A DNA stretch of 64,000 bases, taken from positions 1 to 64,000 of the forward strand of contig CAYXMQ010000017.1 of NCBI GenBank assembly GCA_964466195.1. Direction: 5' to 3'. The notes beneath the pieces are model-generated. The model had not been told where the DNA came from. It saw nothing but the letters and a program-made list of their open reading frames with translations, and did no database searches. The position numbers and the translations under genes are program-made. Source of the DNA: PFJX01 sp964466195. Its GTDB lineage: Bacteria > Pseudomonadota > Gammaproteobacteria > Burkholderiales > Thiobacillaceae. This document shows, one piece after another, positions 1 to 12,158 of this stretch (position 1 is its first letter; each line of letters opens with the position of its first letter).

Positions 1-113
1 ACCAAGCTTGCTCAGGCTCGGTGGATCAGCACAGATGGGCGGGTTGGACGCTTACATTTGTTCCTCATCCGCGGGTGACTGGCGAACTGTACGGCTTCCG
101 CACCGGCTTCCGG
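1..113. other. left edge, no gene recognised
   Basis: Short stretch downstream of the minus-strand radical SAM gene. No convincing coding sequence, hairpin with T-tract or repeat was seen here. Confidence 0.4.
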
Positions 114-1043
114 TTACCCCGATTTTCCGCCTTGCCGGCTGTTACGCCGTTCCAGCTCCCCGGCGATGTCGTTCAGCACCGGCCATTTGTGGCTGCACCA
201 TTCCGGCGCCAGCAGCAGCTTGGCTGGCGAGGTGCCGGTGACGCGGTGGTAGACGACTTCCCACGGCGTGCGCTCGATCATGTCGGCGGCGATGGCGACG
301 TATTCGGCCTGGGTCAGCGGCGTGTATTCGCCGCGCCGCCATTCGTTGGCCAGTTGCGTGCCTTTCACAACATGCAGCGGATGCAGTTTCAGCCCGTCGG
401 TGCCGATGTCGAGCACGATGTCGAGCGATTCCAGGCTGTGGCGGGCATCTTCGCCGGGCAGGCCGACGATCAGATGGGTGCAGACCGGGATGTTCAGCTG
501 CCGCGCCGCTTTGGTGGTGTCGATGTATTCGCGCAGGCCGTGGCCGCGATTGACCCGTTCAAGGCTGGCATCGAAAGCCGATTGCAAACCCAGTTCCAGC
601 CAGACTTCCATGCCTTGATCACGGTAGGCCGCCAGCAATTCCAGCACCGCGGTCGGTACGCAGTCCGGCCGCGTGCCGATCGACAGGCCGATCATGCCGT
701 CCATCGCCAGCGCCGCGTCGTACTGCGCCTTCAGCTCGGCAACGTCGGCGTAGGTATTGGTATAGGCCTGGAAATAGGCCAGGTATTTGCGCGCCTTGGT
801 GCAGCGGTCGATGCCGCGGCGGCCGGAAGCGAGCTGCGAGTCGAGCGCCGGCGTGTGGCGGGCCGGGCTGTTGCGTTCACTCGGGCTGAACGAGGCGTTG
901 TTGCAGAAGGTGCAGCCGCCGATGCCTTTGGCGCCATCCCGGTTCGGGCAGGTGAAGCCGGCGTCGAGGGCGATCTTGTGGACGCGTTCGCCGTGTTTTT
1001 CGAGCAGGAATTGGCCGAAGGTGTGGACCCGTTCAGACAGCAT
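114..1043 (-). CDS. YhcC-like radical SAM protein (TIGR01212 family)
   Basis: A 309-residue radical SAM protein of the YhcC/TIGR01212 family. The N-terminal cysteine cluster reads CPNRDGAKGIGGCTFC, a CxnCxxC arrangement with the extended spacing of the YhcC/Elp3-like group, and it should hold the SAM-cleaving 4Fe-4S cluster. Further family features are 'GLQSAFDASLERVNRGH' and 'VGLPGE' in the barrel. The length is normal. The start overlaps the end of the upstream membrane-protein gene by 11 nt, so the two are probably cotranscribed. The substrate of this family is not established, so no reaction is assigned. Confidence 0.9.
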   Translation of the reverse strand: MLSERVHTFGQFLLEKHGERVHKIALDAGFTCPNRDGAKGIGGCTFCNNASFSPSERNSPARHTPALDSQLASGRRGIDRCTKARKYLAYFQAYTNTYADVAELKAQYDAALAMDGMIGLSIGTRPDCVPTAVLELLAAYRDQGMEVWLELGLQSAFDASLERVNRGHGLREYIDTTKAARQLNIPVCTHLIVGLPGEDARHSLESLDIVLDIGTDGLKLHPLHVVKGTQLANEWRRGEYTPLTQAEYVAIAADMIERTPWEVVYHRVTGTSPAKLLLAPEWCSHKWPVLNDIAGELERRNSRQGGKSG

Positions 1044-2184
1044 TGGGTGGAGCGTTTTTGTCGCGCGTGTTGGTGTCGTGATACAGCCAGATCGCGAACA
1101 CGATGCCGAACCAGACCAGCGCGGTCAAGGCCGGCATGCCGGAACATTTATAGCCGAACAGCGGCAAGCCGGCCGCGCTCAGAAACAGCAGCGCGCGGGC
1201 GCTGTTCCAGCGCGTGATCTTGGCGCGGTCTTCGGCATGGCGCGCCAGGCTGCGGCCGGCTTCGATCCACACCGGCGCAAGCTGGCTGGCGGCGCCGATG
1301 ACCAGCGGCATCAAGAAACCGGGCAGGAAAATGCCCAGCGGGGCCAGGTCGTCTCGTGCCAGCGCTACGCCGGCGAGCACCCCGGCCAGCGCGCACGCGA
1401 AGCCGATCAAGGCCGCCGCCAGCACCGGTTCCGCGCCGTGCCAGGCCAGGATGCGGGCGCGATGCAGCCGCCACCAGGCTTTGCCCATACGGCCGACGAC
1501 CCAGAACCAGAGCGCGCCGCCGAGCCAGGCCAGGGGCGGCCAGAAGGCCATGCCCAGCGCCAGGGCTAGGCTGCCGGCGACGGCCCATTTCAGGTCCTGC
1601 CGCAAGCGCAATGCGACGTCGGGATCGGCTTGGTTGGCGGCAGTGGGCATCAACACCTGCAAGGTGCCGATGGCGGTGAGGCCGACGAAGCCGTACAGGT
1701 TGATATGGATATGGAAGGCGCGCAGTTCGGCATGCCAGGCGGGAAAAAAAGGCATGGCCGCCGCGGCGATCAGGCCGAGGCCGAGACAGGCCATCGCCGC
1801 GACATACCAGGCCAGGCCGGGATGCGGCCGGCCCAGCGTGCGGCGCGCCTTGTGCCGCATCCAGGCCAGCATGCCGATGACGCCGGCCAGCGCCGGCAAC
1901 GCCGCCGCCGCGATCCAGATGAAAGCGAGGCGGCCGGAAAACACCGCCAGCGCCAGCCCGCCCGCCGCCAGCATCAGCGCCGGCAAACGCGCCGTCCAGC
2001 GGCCGGGGCCGCGGCTGCGTGTCAGCACCGGCACGAAATGCTGCATCGCGGCGGTGATCAACGTCATCACCCCGACCGCCAGCACCAGATGCGCCCAGAA
2101 CGCGGGCGCGGCGACCAGGGCTTTGGGCAAGGCCTGCCCGGCCAGGAAGGCGAGCAGGGTGGCGGCGATGAGCGCGATCAGCAT
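1033..2184 (-). CDS. multi-pass membrane protein, NnrS / heme-copper oxidase subunit I-like
   Basis: A 383-residue, very hydrophobic protein with about 10-12 membrane segments over nearly its full length. A conserved-looking segment, 'FHIHINLYGFVGLTAIG', carries paired histidines in a helix, as in NnrS-like and heme-copper oxidase subunit I-like proteins, which suggests heme or copper binding in the membrane. The gene overlaps the downstream radical SAM gene by 11 nt, and a DUF2249 gene lies 21 nt upstream on the same strand. DUF2249 proteins often accompany NnrS and nitric-oxide detoxification genes, which supports the reading. The family assignment is by resemblance only and the exact role is unknown. 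Confidence 0.6.
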   Translation of the reverse strand: MLIALIAATLLAFLAGQALPKALVAAPAFWAHLVLAVGVMTLITAAMQHFVPVLTRSRGPGRWTARLPALMLAAGGLALAVFSGRLAFIWIAAAALPALAGVIGMLAWMRHKARRTLGRPHPGLAWYVAAMACLGLGLIAAAAMPFFPAWHAELRAFHIHINLYGFVGLTAIGTLQVLMPTAANQADPDVALRLRQDLKWAVAGSLALALGMAFWPPLAWLGGALWFWVVGRMGKAWWRLHRARILAWHGAEPVLAAALIGFACALAGVLAGVALARDDLAPLGIFLPGFLMPLVIGAASQLAPVWIEAGRSLARHAEDRAKITRWNSARALLFLSAAGLPLFGYKCSGMPALTALVWFGIVFAIWLYHDTNTRDKNAPPNAV

Positions 2185-2205
2185 GGCGGGCGTTTAGAGG
2201 CGGCC

Positions 2206-2478
2206 TCAGGCGGCTTTGACGATGAAATCGATCACCACGCCTTCCGCGTTCTGGTCCAGATACTGCACCTCCACCCGTTCGCCGTAGCGCGCCTGCATCT
2301 GTTGCAACAGCGGAATCGGGTTATGGTCGTTGACGAAGCGCATGCGCTCGCCCGGATTGAGCGCATCCAGTGCGCCGAAGATGGCGGCATGGCGGAAGCG
2401 TTTGGCGATGCCGCGCGCGTCGAACGGATAAATGGCCGACGGCGTGGTGTGGTCATGAATGGGGATGTTGATTTGCAT
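2206..2478 (-). CDS. DUF2249 domain protein
   Basis: A 90-residue protein made up of a single DUF2249 domain (TusA-like fold). Family hallmarks are visible: 'FDARGIAKRFRHAAIFGALD', then 'LNPGERMRFVNDHNPIPLL', then an acidic/aromatic C-terminus. DUF2249 proteins are found with nitrate/nitrite reduction, NnrS and hemerythrin-like genes. Their biochemical role is unsettled. This is the first gene of a minus-strand run followed by the NnrS-like membrane protein. The start region lies divergent to the thioredoxin-like gene, leaving about 110 nt between the two start codons for promoters. Confidence 0.8.
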   Translation of the reverse strand: MQINIPIHDHTTPSAIYPFDARGIAKRFRHAAIFGALDALNPGERMRFVNDHNPIPLLQQMQARYGERVEVQYLDQNAEGVVIDFIVKAA

Positions 2479-2587
2479 GGTCGTTGTCGCTCAAAGTGAA
2501 GGGGGGCGAATACTTGGACAGATTTGTCGGACGGGCCTTGACCGATGTCAGGGCGCGGGGTCCGATGATACGGAATACGAGGAAGTC

Positions 2588-3451
2588 ATGATGGCAACGA
2601 TGGAAACAACAATTGCTGGTGCGCGGCTGGTTTTGCTCGGCTTCGGGCTGTTGTTTGCCGGCATCGCGCCGGCAGAACTGAAGGCGCCGCCGCTCGATGC
2701 ACAGGGCCGCGCCGGTTTTGCCGAGTTTCAGCATGCCGAGCTGCATCGCGCCTTCGCCATCGCCCCGGGCGGCGCCTGGTCGTGGCGCGGCGAGATGCCG
2801 ACGCCGCAGTTGGCGATGCAATCGGCGCTGGCGGATTGCCGAAACCAGGCGCGGCGGCCGTGCCAGGCCTATGCGCTGGACGACAAGATCGTGTTCGATG
2901 CGCAAGCCTGGGCGCAAACGTGGCGACCGTATTTGACCGACGCGCAGGCGAAACAGGCGCCGCCCGGCGTCAAGTCCGGCCAGCGCTTCCCGGATCTGGT
3001 CTATCGCGATGCCGGCGGACGCGAGCGCAAGTTGTCGGATCAACGCGGCCATGTCGTGCTGCTGCATTTCTGGGGCTCGTGGTGTCCGCCCTGCCAACGC
3101 GAAATGCCGGATCTGCACCAGCTGCATGCCCGGCTCAAGGCCGCGCCGAATCTGCGTTTCGTCTTCCTGCCGGTGCGCGAGCCTGCCGCCGCTTCGCGCG
3201 CCTGGCTGCGCAAGCAGGGTATCGCCGTGCCGCTGGCCGATGCCGGCGCACAGGCGGCCCAGACCGGCGTGTTCAAACTGGCCGACGGCGGCAGCCTGCG
3301 CGACCGCGACGTGGCGAAGGCGTTTCCCACCACCTACATCCTGGATCGCAACGGCATCGTCTTGTTCGCGCAGATCGGCCCGGTGAGCCATTGGCCGGCG
3401 CTGGAGCCGATGCTGCAGGATGCCGTCAGCGCCGGTTCGCGGCAGCCGTAA
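2588..3451 (+). CDS. exported TlpA/ResA-like thioredoxin-fold protein
   Basis: A periplasmic thiol-disulfide oxidoreductase of the TlpA/ResA type. The start chosen is the ATG at 2588 (a second ATG follows at once), preceded by GAGGAAG at 2579-2585. An upstream in-frame start at 2459 has no good ribosome site and would bury the signal peptide. The protein has an N-terminal signal sequence, a roughly 100-residue domain of unknown role with two cysteines ('CRNQARRPCQAY'), and then a thioredoxin domain with the active site WCPPC near residue 167 and the cis-proline segment 'FPTTYILDRNG'. It probably reduces or scaffolds periplasmic cysteines, for instance on c-type cytochromes. The partner is unknown. 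Confidence 0.85.
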   Translation: MMATMETTIAGARLVLLGFGLLFAGIAPAELKAPPLDAQGRAGFAEFQHAELHRAFAIAPGGAWSWRGEMPTPQLAMQSALADCRNQARRPCQAYALDDKIVFDAQAWAQTWRPYLTDAQAKQAPPGVKSGQRFPDLVYRDAGGRERKLSDQRGHVVLLHFWGSWCPPCQREMPDLHQLHARLKAAPNLRFVFLPVREPAAASRAWLRKQGIAVPLADAGAQAAQTGVFKLADGGSLRDRDVAKAFPTTYILDRNGIVLFAQIGPVSHWPALEPMLQDAVSAGSRQP

Positions 3452-3483
3452 GCGCTGCTGCACAGGCGGCTGCGCTTGGCCAT

Positions 3484-3660
3484 TTACATTTGCTGGAACA
3501 GGTGCGCGTAGCTGCGGCTGACGGCCAGGGTTTCCGGCCGTTCGCATTTCGCGGCCTTGATTTGATGCACGTTGTTCAGCGTGGCGCGATGCACCCGCCA
3601 GTGCGGCCTGCTCGAATGCGTCGACGGCGTGTTCCTCGTCGGCGGTGACTAACGCCACGC
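3484..3660 (-). pseudogene. remnant of a LytTR response regulator
   Basis: Two pieces of an AlgR/LytR-type response regulator lie on the minus strand in different frames. At about 3604-3660 the translation reads 'VALVTADEEHAVDAFEQAA', the receiver segment around the conserved Thr and following helix. Directly joined, in the next frame at 3484-3603, is 'HWRVHRATLNNVHQIKAAK' followed by 'AVSRSYAHLFQQM' and a stop, the end of a LytTR DNA-binding domain. The missing middle implies an internal deletion that also broke the frame. The phospho-acceptor region upstream is not recognisable. Confidence 0.65.
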
Positions 3661-3934
3661 GGCAGCCGGAGGGGCGCCGAGCGCAAGGCGCGAAGCGCCG
3701 CCATAGCCCCGCTCTGGCGAGGATAGGCAACGCCGCGATCGGCGATGCCAGCCGCCTCGAATGCAGCAGGATTCATACCAGCAGTAATGCGCTTGGTCGT
3801 CGCCTGCCGAGACCGGCTTGCTTTATTCATGAAACGGCAACCTAACGGCCATCATCGCTTCATATCCCGAAACCATAGTCCGGAGCGGCTGCAATTCCGT
3901 GGCCAAAGTTACACAACCCGACGGGAGCCACTCT
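3661..3934. other. intergenic, upstream of the glpQ-like gene
   Basis: No credible gene. The left part may hold further degraded response-regulator sequence. The right part must carry the promoter and leader of the phosphodiesterase gene, but no clear -35/-10 pair was seen. Confidence 0.4.
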
Positions 3935-5209
3935 ATGAAAAACATTGCAACACTGGCCATGGCGCTGGCCATGACCGCCATGGCGGCCTACGCCGCGATG
4001 GCCCACGCGGATCGCGACGGCCGCGCCTACGAAGCCCATGACGACAAGCGCGGCGACAGCGTGCAGCTCGGCCCGCGCCCGTTTTATCTGGTCGAGGGCA
4101 TGGATGCCGGCAAACTCAAGGATCGCCTGATGCAGTGCCAGGACGGCCCGTTCTACCGCAGCGACTTCTCCATCGCCCATCGCGGCGCGGCCATGCAGTT
4201 CCCCGAGCATTCCGATGTGTCCTATCGCGCCGGTGCGCGCATGGGGGCGGGCATCGTCGAGTGCGACGTGAGCTTCACGCTGGACGGCGAACTGGTGTGC
4301 CGGCACAGCGAGTGCGATCTGCACACCACGACCAACATCGTCGCCACCGAACTGAACAACAAGTGCAGCGTGCCCTGGACCGGCCCGGGCCAGAATCCGA
4401 AGCCCCAGTGTTGTACCAGCGACCTGACCCTGGCCGAATTCAAGAGCCTGGAAGCCAAGATGGATGCCAGCAATCCCGCCGCCAGCACTGCGCAGGGTTA
4501 TCTGGGCGGCACTGCCGCCTGGCGCACCGACCTGTATACCGGCCGCGCCAACGTGGTGTCGTTCAAGGAGAGCATCGCGATCAACCAGGCCAATGGCGTG
4601 AAACACACGCCCGAACTGAAGGGTGCTGCGCACCAGGACCGCATCGATGCCATCTTCGGCAGCCAAGAGGCCTACGCGCAGAAGTTCATCGACACCCTCA
4701 AGGAGGCCGGCGTGCGGCCCAAGGACGCCTATGTCCAGTCCTTCAACAAGGAAGACGTGCTGTACTGGATCAAGAACGAGCCGGCCTTCGGCAAGCAGGC
4801 CGTCTATCTGGACAGCATCGACCCGACCGCGAACCCCGCCATCCCGCGCCAGAGCCTGGATGAGCTGAAGCAGTTGAAGAAACAGGGCGTGCGCATCATC
4901 GCTCCGCCGATGTGGGCGCTGCTGGCCGTGAGCGATGCCGGCGAAGTGGTCGCGTCCGAGTACGCCATCGACATCAAGAAGGCGGGCCTGGACATCATCA
5001 CCTGGACCTTCGAACGTTCCGACTTGCGCCAGGGCGCCGCCAAAGGCGGCTGGTATTACCTGTTCGATCCGCAGGGCAAGGCGATCAAGAAAGACAGCGA
5101 CATGTACAAGGCGCTGGATGTGCTGGCCCGCAAGGTTGGCGTCCTCGGCGTCTTCTCCGACTGGCCCGCCACGGTGACCTACTACGCCAACTGCATGGGC
5201 CTCAAGTAA
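3935..5209 (+). CDS. exported glycerophosphodiester phosphodiesterase (GlpQ-like)
   Basis: Periplasmic GDPD-family enzyme expected to hydrolyse glycerophosphodiesters to glycerol-3-phosphate and an alcohol. The start is the ATG at 3935, with CGGGAG 8-13 nt upstream and a signal peptide ending near 'MAHA'. An in-frame start at 3899 would lengthen the leader without a ribosome site. The catalytic signature is clear: 'IAHRGAAMQFPEHS' (His-Arg) and 'VECDVSFTLDGELVCRHSECD' split over the metal ligands (Glu and Asp) and the second His. There are extra cysteine-containing loops ('CSVPW', 'PQCCTSD') and a C-terminal barrel end 'GVFSDWPATVTYYANC'. At 424 residues it is longer than E. coli GlpQ because of these insertions. 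It is a single-gene unit ending at a strong terminator. Confidence 0.9.
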   Translation: MKNIATLAMALAMTAMAAYAAMAHADRDGRAYEAHDDKRGDSVQLGPRPFYLVEGMDAGKLKDRLMQCQDGPFYRSDFSIAHRGAAMQFPEHSDVSYRAGARMGAGIVECDVSFTLDGELVCRHSECDLHTTTNIVATELNNKCSVPWTGPGQNPKPQCCTSDLTLAEFKSLEAKMDASNPAASTAQGYLGGTAAWRTDLYTGRANVVSFKESIAINQANGVKHTPELKGAAHQDRIDAIFGSQEAYAQKFIDTLKEAGVRPKDAYVQSFNKEDVLYWIKNEPAFGKQAVYLDSIDPTANPAIPRQSLDELKQLKKQGVRIIAPPMWALLAVSDAGEVVASEYAIDIKKAGLDIITWTFERSDLRQGAAKGGWYYLFDPQGKAIKKDSDMYKALDVLARKVGVLGVFSDWPATVTYYANCMGLK

Positions 5210-5231
5210 GCGCCAAGCGGAAATCTTTTTG

Positions 5232-5263
5232 GGGCGGCCTTCGGCGGGGGGCCGCCCTTTTTG
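5232..5263 (+). terminator. rho-independent terminator after glpQ-like gene
   Basis: An 8-bp GC stem (GGGCGGCC 5232-5239, GGCCGCCC 5250-5257) followed by TTTTT. Confidence 0.85.
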
Positions 5264-5317
5264 TCGGGCGCGAGTGCGCTGCGTCGAGCCGCCTGCGACG
5301 AAAAGGCGGATGCGAAC

Positions 5318-5794
5318 TCAGCCGATTTCCACCGGCGTGTATGGCGGCACCGCAGCGAACAGCTCAATCAGATCAGCGTTGCGCATGCGGATGCAGCCGT
5401 GCGAGCGCGGCGCTTGCTCGAAGGTTTCGTCCGGGGTGCCGTGGATGTAGATGTAGCGGCGCATCGTGTCGCAACGGCCGAGGCGGTTGAAGCCGGGTTC
5501 CCGGCCGGACAGCCAGAGGATGCGGGTCAGTATCCAGTCGCGTTGCGGCTGGGTTTTGCCGAGTTCGGGGGTGTAGATTTCGCCGGTCGGGCGGCGGCCG
5601 GCGAAGACCGTGTTGAGCGGCTGGCCGGCGCCGATCTTGGCGCGCACGATATGGCGGCCGCGCGGCGTGCAGTAGCTGCCGGCGGCCTCGCCGGCGCCGT
5701 TGGCGGCGGTGGAGACCGGGTATCGGCGCAATACCGCGCCGCGGTCGTCGCACAGTTCCAGTTCCTGCTCGGCCAGGCGGATGCGCAGCTTCAT
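5318..5794 (-). CDS. L,D-transpeptidase (YkuD fold)
   Basis: A 158-residue YkuD-type L,D-transpeptidase. The catalytic block is 'HGTPDETFEQAPRSHGCIRM', in which the cysteine of SHGCIRM is the nucleophile. The family makes 3-3 peptidoglycan crosslinks or attaches lipoproteins in the periplasm. The start is the ATG at 5794, which overlaps the tadA stop as ATGA, so translation is probably coupled to tadA. A longer reading upstream runs through tadA out of frame and is not used. From this start no signal peptide or membrane anchor is visible, which is odd for a periplasmic enzyme, and no lysine-motif or other binding domain is present. Confidence 0.85.
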   Translation of the reverse strand: MKLRIRLAEQELELCDDRGAVLRRYPVSTAANGAGEAAGSYCTPRGRHIVRAKIGAGQPLNTVFAGRRPTGEIYTPELGKTQPQRDWILTRILWLSGREPGFNRLGRCDTMRRYIYIHGTPDETFEQAPRSHGCIRMRNADLIELFAAVPPYTPVEIG

Positions 5795-6261
5795 GGTTTG
5801 GCTCGCGCCCGGCGTGCGGCGAAGAAATTCGACAGCAGCGCGCCGCATTCTTCCGCCAACACGCCGCCCTGCGTTTTCGCGTGATGGTTGAGACGCGTCT
5901 GCGCAAACAGGTCGATGACGCTGCCGGCGGCGCCGGTCTTGGCGTCGCGCGCGCCGAACACGACGCGCGCGACGCGGGCATGCAGGATCGCGCCGCAACA
6001 CATCACGCACGGTTCCAGCGTGACATAAAGCGCGCTGCCGGGCAGACGGTAATTGGCCAGGTGCAGCCCGGCATCGCGCAGCGCCATGACTTCGGCATGG
6101 GCGGTGGGGTCGCGGGCGGTAATCGGCTGGTTGTAGCCGCGCCCGACGATCTCGCCGTCAACTGTCAGCACGGCGCCTACCGGCACTTCGCCGGCGCTGC
6201 GCGCCAGTTCGGCCTGGGCGATGGCGGCGCGCATGAAGCGGAGATCGTCGTTTGAAGTCAT
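5791..6261 (-). CDS. tadA: tRNA-specific adenosine deaminase TadA
   Basis: Converts adenosine 34 to inosine in tRNA-Arg(ACG). It is a cytidine-deaminase-fold zinc enzyme of 156 residues. The zinc and proton-transfer motifs are 'HAEVMALRDAG' (His ligand, catalytic Glu) and 'LEPCVMCCGAILHARV' (PCxxC). The N-terminus 'MRAAIAQAELARSAGEVPVGA' and the end near 'FFAARR' match the family. It is the first gene of a two-gene minus-strand unit with the L,D-transpeptidase (ATGA overlap at 5791-5794). A 232-nt gap separates it from the divergent soxXA gene. Confidence 0.95.
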   Translation of the reverse strand: MTSNDDLRFMRAAIAQAELARSAGEVPVGAVLTVDGEIVGRGYNQPITARDPTAHAEVMALRDAGLHLANYRLPGSALYVTLEPCVMCCGAILHARVARVVFGARDAKTGAAGSVIDLFAQTRLNHHAKTQGGVLAEECGALLSNFFAARRARAKP

Positions 6262-6493
6262 GTCGTAAGATGGGGCGGAGTGGACATAGGGGCGCGGGTG
6301 GCAGGATTCTCGAAGAATAAGTTCCGTGCTGGGAGGAATTTCGTCGCACTATGAAACAAAAGTACCTTACTGATCAGCTCCACCATTCTTACAATCCGGC
6401 ATCGGTTTTTTGCTCAGCACCGCTTTGTTGGTCTGAACTTCATTTCCTACCGACCCATCTTTTCACCCCAGCAGCATATTTGAGGAGATTTAT

Positions 6494-7771
6494 ATGATGC
6501 GATTTAGAGGCACTGGCTTTACTCGAGCACTGGTTGTTGCGGGCTTGGCCGTGGTTGTCGCCGCGCCGTCCGTCAGCCAGGCGGGATCCCATACCAAAAA
6601 GAAGGAAGTGCCGCTGGAAGTCGCACTTCCCGCTTCGGTTTCGCCCTGGGCCCGTTATTCCGACTGGAGCCAGACCGATTGGACCAAGTTCAACACCCTG
6701 AGCAATATGGCTTCGCCGGCCTACGCGCCGCCTCCCAAGCTGGACGGCCCCATCGTCGGCGACCCGAAGAAGGGTGAAAAGCTGGCCTATGACCGCGGTC
6801 GCGGCGGCAGCTGCCTGGCTTGCCATGCCCTCGGCCCGACGACTCAGTCGATGCCTGGCGCGGTCGGTCCCGATTTGTCCACCTACTCGCAGTGGGGCCG
6901 TGACGATCAGTGGATCTTCAATTACATCTATGACCCGCGCAGCGTGAATCCGAATTCCGTGATGCCGCCGTGGGGCACGCACGGCGTGTTCACCGTGGAA
7001 GAGATCAAGGACATGGTCGCCTTCCTGAAGACGCTGAACGGCGAACCGAAAATCTACAGCAGCTCGCTGGAAAATCCCGCCACGCGGCCGATACCGGTTG
7101 AAGATCGGGACAATCTGGACCCGTTCGTCAATAGCGCCATGGGTGCGGTCGAGCGCGCCGAAGCGGCCTGGAGCAAGGCCGGTTCCACCGGCAAGTCCTG
7201 CGCTTCCTGCCACAAGGATGCGAAGAAAGAGTTCAAGACCTGGGCGACCAGCATGCCCAAGTATGAACCCCGCCTGAAGAAGGTGATGGGCGTGCAGGAG
7301 TTCGTTACCCGCCATGCCCGCGCCACGACTGGCGACAACTGGCCGGTGCAGACCGCGGAAAACATGGATATGGGCATCTATCTGCATCACCTGGCCAATG
7401 GCTCGGCGTTCAATGTGGATACCAAGTCCAAGGAAGCCAAGGCGGCCATCGAGCGCGGCACCAAGCTGTTCGATCGCAAGATCGGCCAGCTCAACTTCGC
7501 CTGTCTGGATTGCCATTCGCCCGAGCGCGGCGCCAACAAGTGGATTCGCGGCCAGTATCTGGGCGAGCTGAAGGGTCAGGTTGACCACTTCCCCCTGTGG
7601 CGGACCAGCCGCAGCGAAGTCTGGGATATTCGCAAGCGTCTGCAATGGTGCAACGTCGCCGTGCGCGCCAACGAGCTGCCGCCGGAAGCCGCCGAGTATG
7701 GCGATCTCGAACTGGCGCTGACCGCGATGAGCAATGGCATGAAGCTCAGCGCACCGGGCATCCGCCACTAA
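6494..7771 (+). CDS. soxXA: SoxX-SoxA fusion, triheme c-type cytochrome
   Basis: A periplasmic cytochrome of the Sox thiosulfate-oxidation pathway, in which SoxAX joins thiosulfate to the SoxY cysteine arm. Here both subunits are one 425-residue chain. After a signal peptide ending near 'SQAGS', the SoxX-like domain has heme site C107-LA-C110-H111 ('SCLACHALG') and a likely Met ligand in 'SVMPPWG'. The SoxA-like domain follows, with heme sites CASCH (236-240) and CLDCH (337-341) and the conserved cysteine at 386 in 'RLQWCNVAVRA', the expected persulfide heme ligand. The end 'MKLSAPGIRH' is typical SoxA. GAGGAG at 6482-6487 precedes the ATG. No soxYZ, soxB or soxCD lies nearby, so partners must be encoded elsewhere. 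Confidence 0.9.
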   Translation: MMRFRGTGFTRALVVAGLAVVVAAPSVSQAGSHTKKKEVPLEVALPASVSPWARYSDWSQTDWTKFNTLSNMASPAYAPPPKLDGPIVGDPKKGEKLAYDRGRGGSCLACHALGPTTQSMPGAVGPDLSTYSQWGRDDQWIFNYIYDPRSVNPNSVMPPWGTHGVFTVEEIKDMVAFLKTLNGEPKIYSSSLENPATRPIPVEDRDNLDPFVNSAMGAVERAEAAWSKAGSTGKSCASCHKDAKKEFKTWATSMPKYEPRLKKVMGVQEFVTRHARATTGDNWPVQTAENMDMGIYLHHLANGSAFNVDTKSKEAKAAIERGTKLFDRKIGQLNFACLDCHSPERGANKWIRGQYLGELKGQVDHFPLWRTSRSEVWDIRKRLQWCNVAVRANELPPEAAEYGDLELALTAMSNGMKLSAPGIRH

Positions 7772-7805
7772 GCGACAAGCCTCAGATGGCGTGAAGCGCC
7801 ATCGA

Positions 7806-7847
7806 CAACAAGGCCCGCCTCCGTGAGGAGCGCGGGCCTTGTTGTTT
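7806..7847 (+). terminator. terminator after soxXA
   Basis: Perfect 13-bp inverted repeat (7806-7818 with 7832-7844) followed by TTT. It closes the soxXA transcript. Confidence 0.85.
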
Positions 7848-8043
7848 CCGGGCGAGGCTATGTGCGTGAATAGATTGTGTTTTCTCGATATTCTCGGCGC
7901 GATGCACGTACAATCCGCGTTCCCGCGCGCTTCACCAATCGACGCACGGCATCATTTTTCTCTCTGATCGTTCCGATCACTTATTCGTCTGCCTCGATTG
8001 GTGCCGTCCTGTACGGCAGGCCGTCGCAGGAGCTGTAATCCCT

Positions 8044-9612
<1,569 letters not shown>

Positions 9613-9647
9613 TGCGTGCGTTTGTTTAACCCTTGACGGAAGCGCTT

Positions 9648-12080
<2,433 letters not shown>

Positions 12081-12122
12081 GCTGGGCCGGCCTGTCGAGC
12101 AATGCATATCGCAAGGCGGCCG

Positions 12123-12151
12123 CCGGCCTGAATCTGTAGGATTCGGGCCGG
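12123..12151 (+). promoter_or_regulatory. hairpin touching the hsdR ribosome site
   Basis: A 12-bp stem with one G-T pair (12123-12134 with 12140-12151, 5-nt loop) ends on the first bases of GGAG at about 12150-12153, the Shine-Dalgarno of hsdR. No T-tract follows. It may end the ygiQ message or reduce hsdR translation. Both readings are inference. Confidence 0.4.
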
Positions 12152-12158
12152 AGACAAA

